From assembly GCF_028023875.1 (NCBI RefSeq), contig NZ_JAQIPB010000010.1:124001-188000 (forward strand): a stretch of DNA of 64,000 bases, given 5' to 3'. Shown here piece after piece: positions 10,841 through 20,863 of the stretch. This stretch comes from Xenophilus arseniciresistens (GTDB lineage Bacteria; Pseudomonadota; Gammaproteobacteria; Burkholderiales; Burkholderiaceae_C). The translations under genes were made by a program, and so were the position numbers. Within the stretch, counting starts at the first letter, position 1. Each line of letters opens with the position of its first letter. A model generated the notes under the pieces. It ran no database searches. It worked only from the letters and a program-made list of their open reading frames with translations, and was not told where the DNA came from.

Positions 10841-10974
10841 GGTGCTGTGGTCCGATGCGTCGAAATGGCCGGCATGTCGGTGCCCGGAGACCGACAAGGG
10901 TCGTGCGGGCAATCTCCTTGAAAGCCTACAGCCTTGCAGGAATCGTGCGCACGTACCGCCGTACTCGTGCATGA

Positions 10975-11925
10975 CCCGATGGCGCACTGCAGGTCGGCTT
11001 CTTCGCCGTGCAGGGGCCGAGCGACGAAGCGGTCGCGCGCTCCGGCTTTGCCGACTGGTCGGCCGCCGCGCTGCAGGGCCCCAATGTGCCGCTGGCCTTC
11101 GACCGTTTGCGCTTCGTCGACGAGGCCGGGCTGGTCAACCAGGTTCTGACCGCCCACTGGACCGACACCACGCACCAGCTGCGCTGGCGCGCCCGGCACG
11201 ATGCCAGGTGGGCCGATGACGCGCGGCTGCGGGGCAACTGCGGCCACTGGCGTGAACTGCTGGCGGTGCCGATCAAGCGCATCGAAACGCTGTACTGGCC
11301 CGACTGCAAGCCGGCCCTGGCCCATGCACTGCCGATCAAGCCCACGCTCTATGGCGGCTACTTCGGCGCCGTGCGCGACCGCATCCCGCTGGCGGCCTGC
11401 GATACGCTGGCCACCGCCGGATCGGCCGCGCTGGGCGATTCCCGCGCCGCGCGCGACGGCGCTGGCCGGCGCTGGCGCATCACTGCGCCGCACAATCTGG
11501 CGGTGATCCGCTCCGCCAGCTACTGAGGCGGCTGTGATCCCGAGCAACTGGACGACTACGAACGGCGCCTGCGCGACCCGCTGGCGCAGGGCATGGACTT
11601 CCTGCGCAATCACCCGGAGGACAGCGGCCGCTGTTCCCTGCACTTTCAGCAGACGGTGGACGCGGTCGGCGCAGCCGTGCCCGAAACCCATGCCCACGGC
11701 TACTTCCTGAACCTGGGCAAGATGGAGCAATGGTCCGAGCGCCACGTTTCGCACAAGGCCATCTTCGGCGCTGCGATCGCGCGCTACCAGAAGTACGGCG
11801 CGGCCAACCAGCTGCGCACCTGGCACGAGGTCTTCGTGTTGCCGGGGAATGGCCAGCACTTCGAATACCTCAACTGCCACGCGGACACCGGGCTGCTGTC
11901 CTGGTTCGGAGGCGTGGCGCTGTAG
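10975..11925 (+). pseudogene. Broken aldoxime dehydratase
   Basis: Two open stretches in the same frame, split by a TGA at 11524-11526, together resemble the heme-dependent aldoxime dehydratases, which dehydrate aldoximes to nitriles. The first part contains LYGGYFGAVRDRIPLA and APHNLAVIRSASY. The second begins in the family's MDFLRN segment and contains LRTWHEVFVL and FEYLNCHADTG, around the expected heme-binding histidines. The N-terminus is also damaged: an in-frame TGA at 10972 precedes LQVGFFAVQG, with no start, so roughly 45 family residues are missing. With a 5' truncation plus an internal stop it is almost certainly inactive. It lies between a LysR gene and, beyond a Bug gene, a nitrilase that would use its product. 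Confidence 0.8.
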
Positions 11926-11973
11926 CGATGCCATGCGCGGCGTGGCCCGGCGGGCCGCGCTGCGGCGTTGGTG

Positions 11974-12954
11974 TTATTCCAGCTTGATGTCCAGACGCTT
12001 CACGAGTGCGCCATAGATCTGCCGCTCCTCCGTCTGTAGCTTGCGCAGCGATTCGGCGGAGCTGGGGTCGGGCCGAGCACCTTGCAAGCGCACCACGTCG
12101 AAGAAGCCCTTGTCCTGCATGGCCTCGTGCACGGCCGCTGTCAGCTTGTGCACCGTGGCCTCGGGCGTGCCGGCGGGTGCATAGAGGGCCTGCCACAAGC
12201 CCATGGAGAGATCGATGCCAAGCTCCCGCAGCGTGGGTGCCTGCGGCAGCAATTCCAGGCGGGCTGGTGTGGCACTGGCCAGGATGCGTACGCGCCCGTC
12301 CCTGGCCGCGGCGTCGGCCGCGCCGGCCGGCACGAACATCATGTCGACCTGGCCGGCCAGTACCGCCTGTACCGCCGGCGCCTGGCCCGAGAAGGGCACG
12401 TGCAACATCTCAAGGCCCTGGGCCGCCAGCAGTCGCTCCATGGCCAGGTGCACGATGCTGCCCACGCCCCAACTGCCAAAGGTCAGTGCACCGGGTCGTG
12501 ACTTGGCCAGTTGCACCAGATCGGACATGGTACGCACCTGGCCGAGGGACGGTCCCCTCATCAGCACGATCGGGATGCTGGTGACCAGGCTGACCGGGCG
12601 CAGGTCGGTGTCCGGGTTGTAGGGCAGCTTCTTGTAGATGAACTGGATGATGGACTGCGTGTCCACGAGCCCCATCAGGAGTGTGTTGCCGTCGGGTGTG
12701 GCGCGTGCGACATAGCCGGCTGCGATGCTGCCGCCCGCACCGGGCCGGTTTTCGACGATGACGGACTGTCCCAGCAACTCGGTCAACGGTTTGGCGATGG
12801 CACGAGCCAGCACGTCGTTGACGCCGCCCGCGTTGAATGGCGACACGATGCGCAGTGGTGCATTTGCGTGCGCGTGCATCCATGGCGCGGCGCCAAGCCC
12901 GGCGAGCGTGGAGGCCAGGGCTGTGCGGATGATGGTTCTTCGATGGATCGACAT
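11974..12954 (-). CDS. Tripartite-tricarboxylate-type periplasmic receptor (Bug family)
   Basis: The 326-residue product has a Tat/Sec-like leader (MSIHRRTIIRTALASTLAGL) with likely cleavage after AHA-NA near residue 31. The Bug family hallmark IVSPFNAGGVNDVLARAI and the VIVENRPGAGGSIAAGYVA motif follow. Such proteins capture carboxylates in the periplasm for TctAB-type carriers, but no carrier genes are adjacent, so it is an orphan receptor. It is divergent from the nitrilase across a 229-base control region. It may bind the nitrile-derived acid; the ligand is not determinable here. Confidence 0.9.
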   Translation of the reverse strand: MSIHRRTIIRTALASTLAGLGAAPWMHAHANAPLRIVSPFNAGGVNDVLARAIAKPLTELLGQSVIVENRPGAGGSIAAGYVARATPDGNTLLMGLVDTQSIIQFIYKKLPYNPDTDLRPVSLVTSIPIVLMRGPSLGQVRTMSDLVQLAKSRPGALTFGSWGVGSIVHLAMERLLAAQGLEMLHVPFSGQAPAVQAVLAGQVDMMFVPAGAADAAARDGRVRILASATPARLELLPQAPTLRELGIDLSMGLWQALYAPAGTPEATVHKLTAAVHEAMQDKGFFDVVRLQGARPDPSSAESLRKLQTEERQIYGALVKRLDIKLE

Positions 12955-13084
12955 GAGTCCTCGTCAGTGCAGTGGAAGTGGAGTGGGCGCCTGCGGGCTG
13001 CGTCGTGGTCGTACTTGGTGCACGACCGACGCAGCACCGCGCGGCGGTGCCCTCCAGAACGCAGAAACCGTGCGCGCAAGCCCC

Positions 13085-13115
13085 GCAAAAACTGCACAAG
13101 GCCTTGCAGTTTTGC
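13085..13115. promoter_or_regulatory. Inverted repeat in the Bug-nitrilase divergent region
   Basis: AACTGCA and TGCAGTT-type arms flank AAGGCCTT, extending outward to GCAAAA and TTTTGC; one base breaks the symmetry. Size and symmetry suit a LysR-type operator. GCCTTGCAG in its core recurs at 10931-10939, in front of the aldoxime dehydratase remnant. Confidence 0.45.
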
Positions 13116-13183
13116 CCTGCGCTGCAGGGCGCAGGCGCCACTATCCTGATGTCTCCCTTGCTAACGATCCACGAGTCAACGAC

Positions 13184-14224
13184 ATGAGTTCATTGCCCCG
13201 GGTGCGCGTGGCCGCCGCCCACGCCGCGCCCGTATTGCTCGACAAGACCGCGACGACCGAGAAAGCCGTCGCCTTGATCGAGGAGGCCGCGCGCCATGGC
13301 GCACAGGTCATTGCCTTCCCCGAGACCTACATCCCCGCTTTCCCGGTCTGGGCCGCGCTGTGGGCACCGATCTACAACCACGACCTGTTCGAGGCCATGG
13401 TCGAGAACAGCCTGGTCGTGCCCGGTCCGGAGGTGGCGCGCATCGCGGCCGCGGCTCGCCGCCACGGCGTCTGTGTGTCCATCGGAATCAGCGAGCGCAG
13501 CACCGTCAGTGCGGGCTGCATCTGGAACAGCAACCTGTTGATCGGTGAGGACGGCACGCTGCTGAACCACCACCGCAAGCTGGTGCCGACCTTCTACGAG
13601 AAACTGGTCTGGTCGCCCGGCGACGGCCAGGGCCTGCGCGTGGCGGACACCCGCTTCGGCCGGATCGGCGGGCTGATCTGCGGCGAGAACACCAACCCGC
13701 TGGCGCGCTTCGCGCTGATGGCGCAGGGCGAGCAGATCCATGTGTCGAGCTGGCCGCCGATGTGGCCCACGCGCAAGCCGGCTGGCGATGGACGCAATTT
13801 CGACAACGTGGCAGCCAACCGCATCCGCGCGTCCGCGCACTCCTTCGAAGCCAAGGCTTTCGGCATCGTCTGCGCCAGCTTCATGGACAAGGCCATGCGC
13901 GACTTCCTCGTGGGCCGCGACCCGTCGGTGGCCGAGATCGTGGACCAGACGCCGCGCGGTGTGTCCATGTTCATCGATCCCACCGGCATGCCGGTGGGCG
14001 ACACGCAGCAAAACGAGGAGGGCATCGCATACGCGGACTTCGACCTGAACCGCTGCATCGAGCCCAAGCAGTTCCACGACGTGGTGGGCTATTACAACCG
14101 CTTCGACGTGTTCTCGCTGGGCGTGGAGCGCCGGCGCCATACCCCCGTGGCCTGGAGCGGCACGGAGCAGGCCGACTTCCCGCACATCCTGGACGAAGAC
14201 GCCGTGCTGGCCCGGCAAGCATGA
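13184..14224 (+). CDS. Nitrilase
   Basis: Nitrilases hydrolyse nitriles to carboxylic acids and ammonia. The 346-residue product has the catalytic triad of the nitrilase branch: Glu47 in AFPETYIPAFP, Lys132 in HHRKLVPTFYEKLVW and Cys166 in GGLICGENTNPLARF. The lengths and motifs fit true aliphatic/arylaceto-type nitrilases rather than amidases. It is cytoplasmic and probably oligomeric. It appears intact although the adjacent aldoxime dehydratase is broken, so it may now act on imported nitriles. A short hairpin follows the stop. Substrate range cannot be read from sequence. Confidence 0.93.
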   Translation: MSSLPRVRVAAAHAAPVLLDKTATTEKAVALIEEAARHGAQVIAFPETYIPAFPVWAALWAPIYNHDLFEAMVENSLVVPGPEVARIAAAARRHGVCVSIGISERSTVSAGCIWNSNLLIGEDGTLLNHHRKLVPTFYEKLVWSPGDGQGLRVADTRFGRIGGLICGENTNPLARFALMAQGEQIHVSSWPPMWPTRKPAGDGRNFDNVAANRIRASAHSFEAKAFGIVCASFMDKAMRDFLVGRDPSVAEIVDQTPRGVSMFIDPTGMPVGDTQQNEEGIAYADFDLNRCIEPKQFHDVVGYYNRFDVFSLGVERRRHTPVAWSGTEQADFPHILDEDAVLARQA

Positions 14225-14225
14225 G

Positions 14226-14246
14226 GCGGCCTGTGTGGCAGGCCGC
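14226..14246 (+). terminator. Hairpin after nitrilase
   Basis: A perfect 8-base stem (GCGGCCTG with CAGGCCGC, 5-base loop) starts two bases past the nitrilase stop. There is no T run, so it may be a 3' stabiliser rather than a true terminator. It lies between convergent genes. Confidence 0.35.
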
Positions 14247-14272
14247 TGAAAGTCAGTGCGCCGAGACGCTGC

Positions 14273-15196
14273 TCAGGCGGCATTCGGGCGGGCGACCCAC
14301 CTGCGCCACTGCGGGTAGCACACGACCACACACAAGGCCAGCAGAACGCAGGCGCAACCCGCCCACTGCCACGGTGTGACCTGCTCGTCCAGCAGCGCGA
14401 TGCCGGCGGCCATGCCGATCAGCGGGATCCCGAGGCTGAAGGGCGCGACACGGTTGGCAGGGTGGCGCTGCAGCAGCCGCGTCCACAGCGTGAAGGCGCC
14501 GATGTTGACGAACCAGCCGAGATAGAGAACCGCCATCCAGGCGCCCGCTCCCGCGTTCGTCCAGTTCTGGCGGGACTCGACAGGGTCGAAGAGCCAGGAC
14601 AGCAGCAGGAACGGCAGGATCGGCACGAGGCAGGTCCACACCACGAACTGCAGCGGATCGTAGCCTGGGTGCGCGGCCTGGGTCTGGCGGGCAATGATGT
14701 TCGACGAGGCCCACATCAACGCGCCCAACAGGTTGAGCAGCAGACTGCCCAATGCGATGCCGCCGGCGACGGCGCCGCCCACGTTCATGGCAAAACATGC
14801 CAGCCCCAGCGCGGCCAGCACCAGGGCCACCTGCATGGGCCGGCTCACGTTCTCCTTGAGCACCACCACGCCCAAAATGACCGTGAAGAAGACCTGCACC
14901 TGCATCAGCACGGAGGCGAGCGCCGAGGTCATGCCCATCTGCAGCGCGACGAACAGGAAGCCGAACTGGCCCAACTGCGCCAGCCCGAACAGCAGCACGC
15001 GGGATCCGGAGACGCTCGGTCTGCGGACGAAGAAAATGAGCGGAATGACCGCGGCGATGTAGCGCAGGGCGCCGAGCTGAAATGCGGTGAAGTCGCGCAT
15101 TCCATACTTCATCGCGACGAAGTTCAGGCCCCAGAGCACCACCGCCGACAGGGCGCAGGTGAGGTCAAGCGCACTCAAACTCGTACCTTCTTTCAT
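14273..15196 (-). CDS. EamA-family (DMT) transporter
   Basis: The 307-residue membrane protein has about ten transmembrane segments arranged as two EamA halves; conserved elements include VLWGLNFVAMKYG near the N-terminus and LGWFVNIGAFTLWTRLL in the second half. Family members mostly export amino acids and related metabolites. Its ATG overlaps the stop of the G3E GTPase gene (ATGA), so it is translationally coupled and is the last gene of the ten-gene run. It may export a product of the upstream enzymes, which is inference. Confidence 0.9.
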   Translation of the reverse strand: MKEGTSLSALDLTCALSAVVLWGLNFVAMKYGMRDFTAFQLGALRYIAAVIPLIFFVRRPSVSGSRVLLFGLAQLGQFGFLFVALQMGMTSALASVLMQVQVFFTVILGVVVLKENVSRPMQVALVLAALGLACFAMNVGGAVAGGIALGSLLLNLLGALMWASSNIIARQTQAAHPGYDPLQFVVWTCLVPILPFLLLSWLFDPVESRQNWTNAGAGAWMAVLYLGWFVNIGAFTLWTRLLQRHPANRVAPFSLGIPLIGMAAGIALLDEQVTPWQWAGCACVLLALCVVVCYPQWRRWVARPNAA

Positions 15197-16146
15197 AGCG
15201 CCGCAGCCCGCAAGGCAGTGTTGAGCGCGGCGACCGGCAACTGGCCCTGTAGCCCGATGGCGACCAGCGTGTCGTGCGCGTCGGTGGGGGCGGACGCAGC
15301 GCCGAGGGGGGCCGCACGCAGCGAGCCGTGCCGGCCCGCGAAGTGCAGTTCGGCCCGCGCATGTTCATCGGTGCGCACCAAGCCCTTGAGGCGCAGCACG
15401 CCGCGCGGCATGGCCTTGAGCAGCGCCCGCAGCGCACGGGCGCTGAACACGGGCGCGTCTTCCAGCGCCCAGGTGTCGAAGGTGCGGCTGTGATCGACCG
15501 GCTTCACCAGCCGTGGCGCCTGGCCCAACCGGGGTTGGCGCGGGCCCGTGTGCCGCGCCATGCCCAGCAACTGCGCCGGCACGCGGGCCTGCGTGGTCTC
15601 GAAGCGCGGCGTGCCGGGCGCCTCGATGTCCAGCCATTGCCGCAGCGCCTGCAGGGCCAGGCTGTCCGGCAGCTCGCATTTGTTCAGCACCAGCAGGTCG
15701 GCCGCGCGCAGCTGGCGCTGGATGGTGTCGGCCAGCAGGGGGTCGGCCGCCTGCTCGGGCAGCGCGTGCGCATCGGCCAGCACCAGCACGGCGTTGAGTG
15801 TGAGGGCCGGATCGGCCAGGCCCACCTGGGCCAGGCGCCATGGGTCGGACACGCCGCTGGCTTCGATCACGATGGCTTCGGGCGGCAGCGGCGATTCGAG
15901 CAGCCGGATCAGCGTGTCCGTCAGGTCGTCGCCCAGCGTGCAACAGACGCAGCCGTTGGTCAGCTCGATGGCTTCCGCGCTCTGCGAGGCGATGAGCGCG
16001 CGGTCCAGGTTGATGGCGCCGAAGTCGTTCACCAGCGCTGCGATGCGCTGGCCGCGCGCTTCGGTCAGCAGGTGGTTGAGCAGCGTGGTTTTGCCGGCGC
16101 CGAGGAAGCCGCCGATGACGGTCAGGGGAATGCGGGTGCGCGACAT
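15193..16146 (-). CDS. CobW/G3E-family GTPase metallochaperone (COG0523)
   Basis: G3E GTPases insert metals into target enzymes or supply zinc. The 317-residue product starts at MSRTRIPLTVIGGFLGAGKT with Walker A GGFLGAGKTT. It has the COG0523 metal-binding CxCC motif in NGCVCCTLGDDL, the switch EASGVSDP and guanine-specificity LNKCEL. A CobW C-terminal domain follows, with a variable linker. It lies 10 bases downstream of the metal-dependent amidohydrolase gene, so it may load metal into that enzyme. No Zur site was recognised. The family call is strong; the client protein is inferred. Confidence 0.93.
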   Translation of the reverse strand: MSRTRIPLTVIGGFLGAGKTTLLNHLLTEARGQRIAALVNDFGAINLDRALIASQSAEAIELTNGCVCCTLGDDLTDTLIRLLESPLPPEAIVIEASGVSDPWRLAQVGLADPALTLNAVLVLADAHALPEQAADPLLADTIQRQLRAADLLVLNKCELPDSLALQALRQWLDIEAPGTPRFETTQARVPAQLLGMARHTGPRQPRLGQAPRLVKPVDHSRTFDTWALEDAPVFSARALRALLKAMPRGVLRLKGLVRTDEHARAELHFAGRHGSLRAAPLGAASAPTDAHDTLVAIGLQGQLPVAALNTALRAAAL

Positions 16147-16156
16147 GCGGCCTCGC

Positions 16157-17803
16157 TCAGGCGCGGCCCGGCAGGGACAGCGGCTGGCCGCCCACCACGG
16201 TGCCCAGCACGGCCACGTCCTTGAGCGCCTGGGGCGCCACTTCCAGCGGATCCTCGGCCAGCACGCAGAAGTCGGCGAACTTGCCGATCTCGATGGACCC
16301 CACCAGGTGGTCCATGGACAGCGTGAAGGCCGCCCCCATGGTGATGGCGTAGAGCGCGTCCGGCACCGAGATGCATTCGGCTGCCCCCAGTTGCTGGCCG
16401 CTGGAAGTGAGCCGGTTGACGGCGCACCAGGCGGTGAACAGCGGCCCCAGCGGCGTGATGGGCGCATCGGAATGGATGGCCATGGGCACGCCGTGGCGCA
16501 GCGCGGTGGCGCAGGCGTCCATGCGCAGGGCGCGGTCGGGGCCCATGGTCTGTTCGCGGTGCGCGTCGCCCCAGTAGAAGATGTGGTTGGAGAACAGGTT
16601 GGCACACATGCCCAGCCGCGCCATGCGCCGGAACTGCGCCTCGTTGGCCATCTGGCAGTGCTGCAGCGTGTGGCGGTGATCCCAGCGCGGGTGCGCGGCC
16701 AGGGCTTCCTCGATGGCATCGAGCACCACCTCGGTGGCCTCGTCGCCGTTGGTGTGGATGTGCAGTTGCAGGCCCTGGGCGTGGAACTCACGGATGGTGG
16801 TCTTCAGCTCGGCCGGAGGCAGGATCCAGATGCCGTTGGGCGCGCCGTTGTGATAGCCGGGCCACAGCAGCCGGGCCGTGAAGCCCTGGATCGAGCCGTC
16901 GGCCACGATCTTGACCAGCCCGTAGTGCAGCTTGTCATTGCCGGCCTGCATTCGACTGCGCACGCGCTCGGCGCCCTGTGCCGCGGTGGTGTTGCCGTAC
17001 ATGTTGACGTAGGCCGGCACCAGGCGCACGGGGTAGCCGGGCTCGCCCGTGACCTGCGCGAAGGCCTCGGCATTGGCGTCCGACAGGTCGTTGACCAGGT
17101 CCGTGGCCGTCGTCACGCCGGCCAGCTGCGCCATCTGCCCGAACATGCGCAGGCTCTCGGGGTCCGACACGGTGATGCGGAAGGCATTGCCCACCAGCCG
17201 GTTCACCGGGAACATCGCCGCGAACTCCTGCAACTCGCCCGTGGGTTCGCCGCCCTCGAAGCGGGCGATGCCTTCGATGTCGGTGTCGCGCGTGATGCCG
17301 GCGCCGGCCAGGGCCGCGCTGTTGACGTTCATCAGATGCTGGCTCGCGTGCATCACCACCACGGGGCGGCGTGTGCTGACCTGGTCCAGGTGCGCCACGG
17401 TCATGCGCTCGGTGCCGAAGAACAGCGGGTCAAAACCCCAGGCCAGCAGCGGCGCTTCGGGGTCGGCCATCGCCTGATCGGCTTGCTGCAGCCGAGCGAT
17501 CACTTCGTCGAAGTTGCGGCAGCCTTCCCAGACCCTGCCGTCGGGCGAGGTCCGTGCGTGGTAGCCCACGAAGCTGAACTTCCACAGCCCGCCGGCCATC
17601 AGGTGGCAGTGGCCTTCGACCAGGCCGGGCATCAGCACCTGCTCGGCATAGCGCGCATCAAGCGTGAATTCGCCCAGGGCCTGCATGCGGGCCAGGTCGC
17701 CCACGGCCAGCACGCGGCCGTCGCGCACGGCCACATGGGTGGCTTCGGGCTGCTGCGGGTTCATGGTGAGGATCTTGCGGGCCTGGAAGACGGTGATGGT
17801 CAT
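16157..17803 (-). CDS. Metal-dependent amidohydrolase (YtcJ-like, amidohydrolase 3)
   Basis: The 548-residue enzyme is a member of the amidohydrolase superfamily, which hydrolyses amide or related bonds using one or two metals. The metal-binding HxH is in LVEGHCHLMAGG, another histidine is in LQLHIHTNGDEAT, and the catalytic Asp is in AIHSDAPITPLGP. The C-terminus returns to the small beta domain (IGKFADFCVLAEDPLEV). The chosen ATG at 17803 starts the composite domain; the frame is open further upstream without coding character. It follows the ABC transporter genes by 40 bases, so it may process the imported compound. No signal peptide is visible. Confidence 0.9.
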   Translation of the reverse strand: MTITVFQARKILTMNPQQPEATHVAVRDGRVLAVGDLARMQALGEFTLDARYAEQVLMPGLVEGHCHLMAGGLWKFSFVGYHARTSPDGRVWEGCRNFDEVIARLQQADQAMADPEAPLLAWGFDPLFFGTERMTVAHLDQVSTRRPVVVMHASQHLMNVNSAALAGAGITRDTDIEGIARFEGGEPTGELQEFAAMFPVNRLVGNAFRITVSDPESLRMFGQMAQLAGVTTATDLVNDLSDANAEAFAQVTGEPGYPVRLVPAYVNMYGNTTAAQGAERVRSRMQAGNDKLHYGLVKIVADGSIQGFTARLLWPGYHNGAPNGIWILPPAELKTTIREFHAQGLQLHIHTNGDEATEVVLDAIEEALAAHPRWDHRHTLQHCQMANEAQFRRMARLGMCANLFSNHIFYWGDAHREQTMGPDRALRMDACATALRHGVPMAIHSDAPITPLGPLFTAWCAVNRLTSSGQQLGAAECISVPDALYAITMGAAFTLSMDHLVGSIEIGKFADFCVLAEDPLEVAPQALKDVAVLGTVVGGQPLSLPGRA

Positions 17804-17843
17804 GGGAGCGGTGAAAAAAGAGGGTGATACGGAAGAGCGCGGT

Positions 17844-18907
17844 TCAGGCGGCCGCCGGCAGCTGCAGCGGGCCCGTGGGCAGGCCGGCGACGGACTCGAC
17901 GCGGTGGCAGGCCACCCAGTGGCCGCGCTGCACTTCGCGCAGCGTCTGCGGCTGGTCGCAGCCGGGGCCGGCAGCCGGGCAGCGGCCGGCAAAGCGACAA
18001 CCCGCGGGCGGGTTGATGGGGCTGGGCGGATCACCGGCCAGCTTGATGCGCTGCGCGGCCCGAGAGCGCCCGCCCTTGACGGTGGGCACGGCCGACATCA
18101 GCGCCACGCTGTAGGGGTGCAGCGGACGCGAGAAGAAGGTCTGGCGCGGCGCGCGCTCGACGATCTGGCCCAGGTACATCACGGCGATCTCGTCGCAGAT
18201 GTGTTCCACCACTGCCATGTCGTGCGAGATGAAGAGGTAGGTCAGGCCCAGCTCGCGCTGCAGCCGCGCCAGCAGGTTCAGGATCTGCGCGCGGATCGCG
18301 ATGTCCAGGGCCGACACCGGCTCGTCGCACACCACCAGCTCGGGGTTCGTGGCCAGCGCGCGGGCGATGTTGATGCGCTGGCGCTGCCCGCCCGAGAACT
18401 GGTGCGGGAACAGCTGCTGCTGCTCGGGCCGCAGCCCCACGGCCGTGAACAGCTCGTCCACGCGCGCGGCACGTTCGGTCTTGGTGCCGATGTTCATGAG
18501 GTCCAGCGGCGCACGCACCGCCTCGCCCACGCGCTGGCGCGGGTTGAGCGAGGAGTACGGGTCCTGGAAGATCATCTGCACGCGGCGGCGCGCCTGGCGC
18601 ATGGCTTCGTCGGGCAGCAGGCTCAGGTCGGTCACGCCCAGGCGCACGCTGCCACTGGTGATGGGCGCGAGCCGCATCACGGCCAGGGCCGTGGTGGTCT
18701 TGCCCGAGCCCGATTCGCCGACCACGGCAAGCGTGGTGCCGCGCCGCACCTCGAAGTTCACGCCATCGACGGCTCGCACCACCTCCGGCGCAGCACCGAA
18801 GCTGCTGCGCGGCCGCGGGAAGTGCACCTTCAGGTCGGTGACGGACAGCAGCACGGGGGCCTGGGGTTCTGAACTGGGACTCATCTTGGGAAAGGGGATC
18901 GGCTCGG

Positions 18908-18911
<4 letters not shown>
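17844..18911 (-). CDS. Oligopeptide/dipeptide ABC transporter ATP-binding protein (DppF-like)
   Basis: This 355-residue ATPase powers uptake by the adjacent permeases. It shows Walker A GESGSGKTT, Q-loop MIFQDPYSSLNPRQ, signature FSGGQRQRINIARAL, Walker B LVVCDEPVSALD and switch His in FISHD. The C-terminal Cys-rich segment (CRFAGRCPAAGPGC) is the oligopeptide_HPY region, which in relatives binds an Fe-S cluster. Its ATG overlaps the stop of the preceding ATPase gene (ATGA). Confidence 0.95.
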
Positions 18912-19942
<1,031 letters not shown>

Positions 19943-19943
19943 C

Positions 19944-20846
19944 TCATCGCTCCCGCAGCTTGGGATTCAGTGCATCGTTGAGGCCGTCGCCCACCAGGCT
20001 CACGGCCAGCACGGTCAGGAAGATCGCCGTGCCCGGAATCACCACCGACCACCAGGCCGACAGCACGTACTGGCGGCTCGAGCCCAGCATCAGGCCCCAG
20101 CTCATCTGGTTCGGATCGCCCAGGCCCAGGAAGGACAGGCCGGCCTCGAACAGGATGGCCGAGCCGATGGCCAGCGTGGCCGACACCACCAGCGGCGCGA
20201 TGCAGTTGGGCAGGATCACCTTCCAGATGATGCGGGCGTCGCGGGCGCCGATGGAGCGCTCGGCGCGCACGAACTCCAGGTCGCGCACCTTCATGAACTC
20301 GGCGCGCGCCAGGCGGGCGGTGGCGGGCCAGCTCACCAGGCCGATGGACAGCGTCACCGTCAGCAGGCTGGGCGAGAACAGCGTGACCACCACCATCGCG
20401 AACAGCAGCGCAGGCAGTACCTGGAAGAACTCGGTCACGCGCGACAGCGTGGCGTCGATGCGGCCGCCGTAGTAGCCGGACATCGCGCCCAGCGTCACGC
20501 CAATGCTCACCGACAGCAGGGCCGCTACCGTGCCCACCAGCAAGGTGGCACGGCCGCCGTGCAGCAGCGCGATGCCCACGCTGCGGCCCATGTGGTCGGT
20601 GCCCAGCCAGGCGTCCTCGGAGCCTGGCGGCGACAGGGGCGCCGCGACGATCTCGAAGGGGTCGGCCGGCACCAGCCAGGGGCCCAGCACGGACACCAGC
20701 ACGATGAGCACCAGCAGGCTCAGGCCGGCCACGGCCGAGGGGTTGCGCATGAACATGCGCAGGGCCTCGCGCAGCGGCGAAGGTGCCGCCATCGGCGGCA
20801 GGGCCGCGGGGCGGGCGAGGGTCAGGGTGGGGGAAGAGGAGGGCAT
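19944..20846 (-). CDS. ABC transporter permease (DppC-like)
   Basis: The 300-residue inner-membrane permease has a DppC N-terminal domain (about residues 25-75) and six transmembrane segments. The EAA loop that contacts the ATPases is visible as ERSIGARDARIIWKVILPN, and the family segment LGTDHMGRSVGIALLHGGR is near residue 85. The start at 20846 has GGAG-rich sequence before it. It belongs with the DppB-like gene 17 bases upstream. Confidence 0.95.
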   Translation of the reverse strand: MPSSSPTLTLARPAALPPMAAPSPLREALRMFMRNPSAVAGLSLLVLIVLVSVLGPWLVPADPFEIVAAPLSPPGSEDAWLGTDHMGRSVGIALLHGGRATLLVGTVAALLSVSIGVTLGAMSGYYGGRIDATLSRVTEFFQVLPALLFAMVVVTLFSPSLLTVTLSIGLVSWPATARLARAEFMKVRDLEFVRAERSIGARDARIIWKVILPNCIAPLVVSATLAIGSAILFEAGLSFLGLGDPNQMSWGLMLGSSRQYVLSAWWSVVIPGTAIFLTVLAVSLVGDGLNDALNPKLRER

Positions 20847-20863
20847 GGCAGCGCGCGCGTCTC

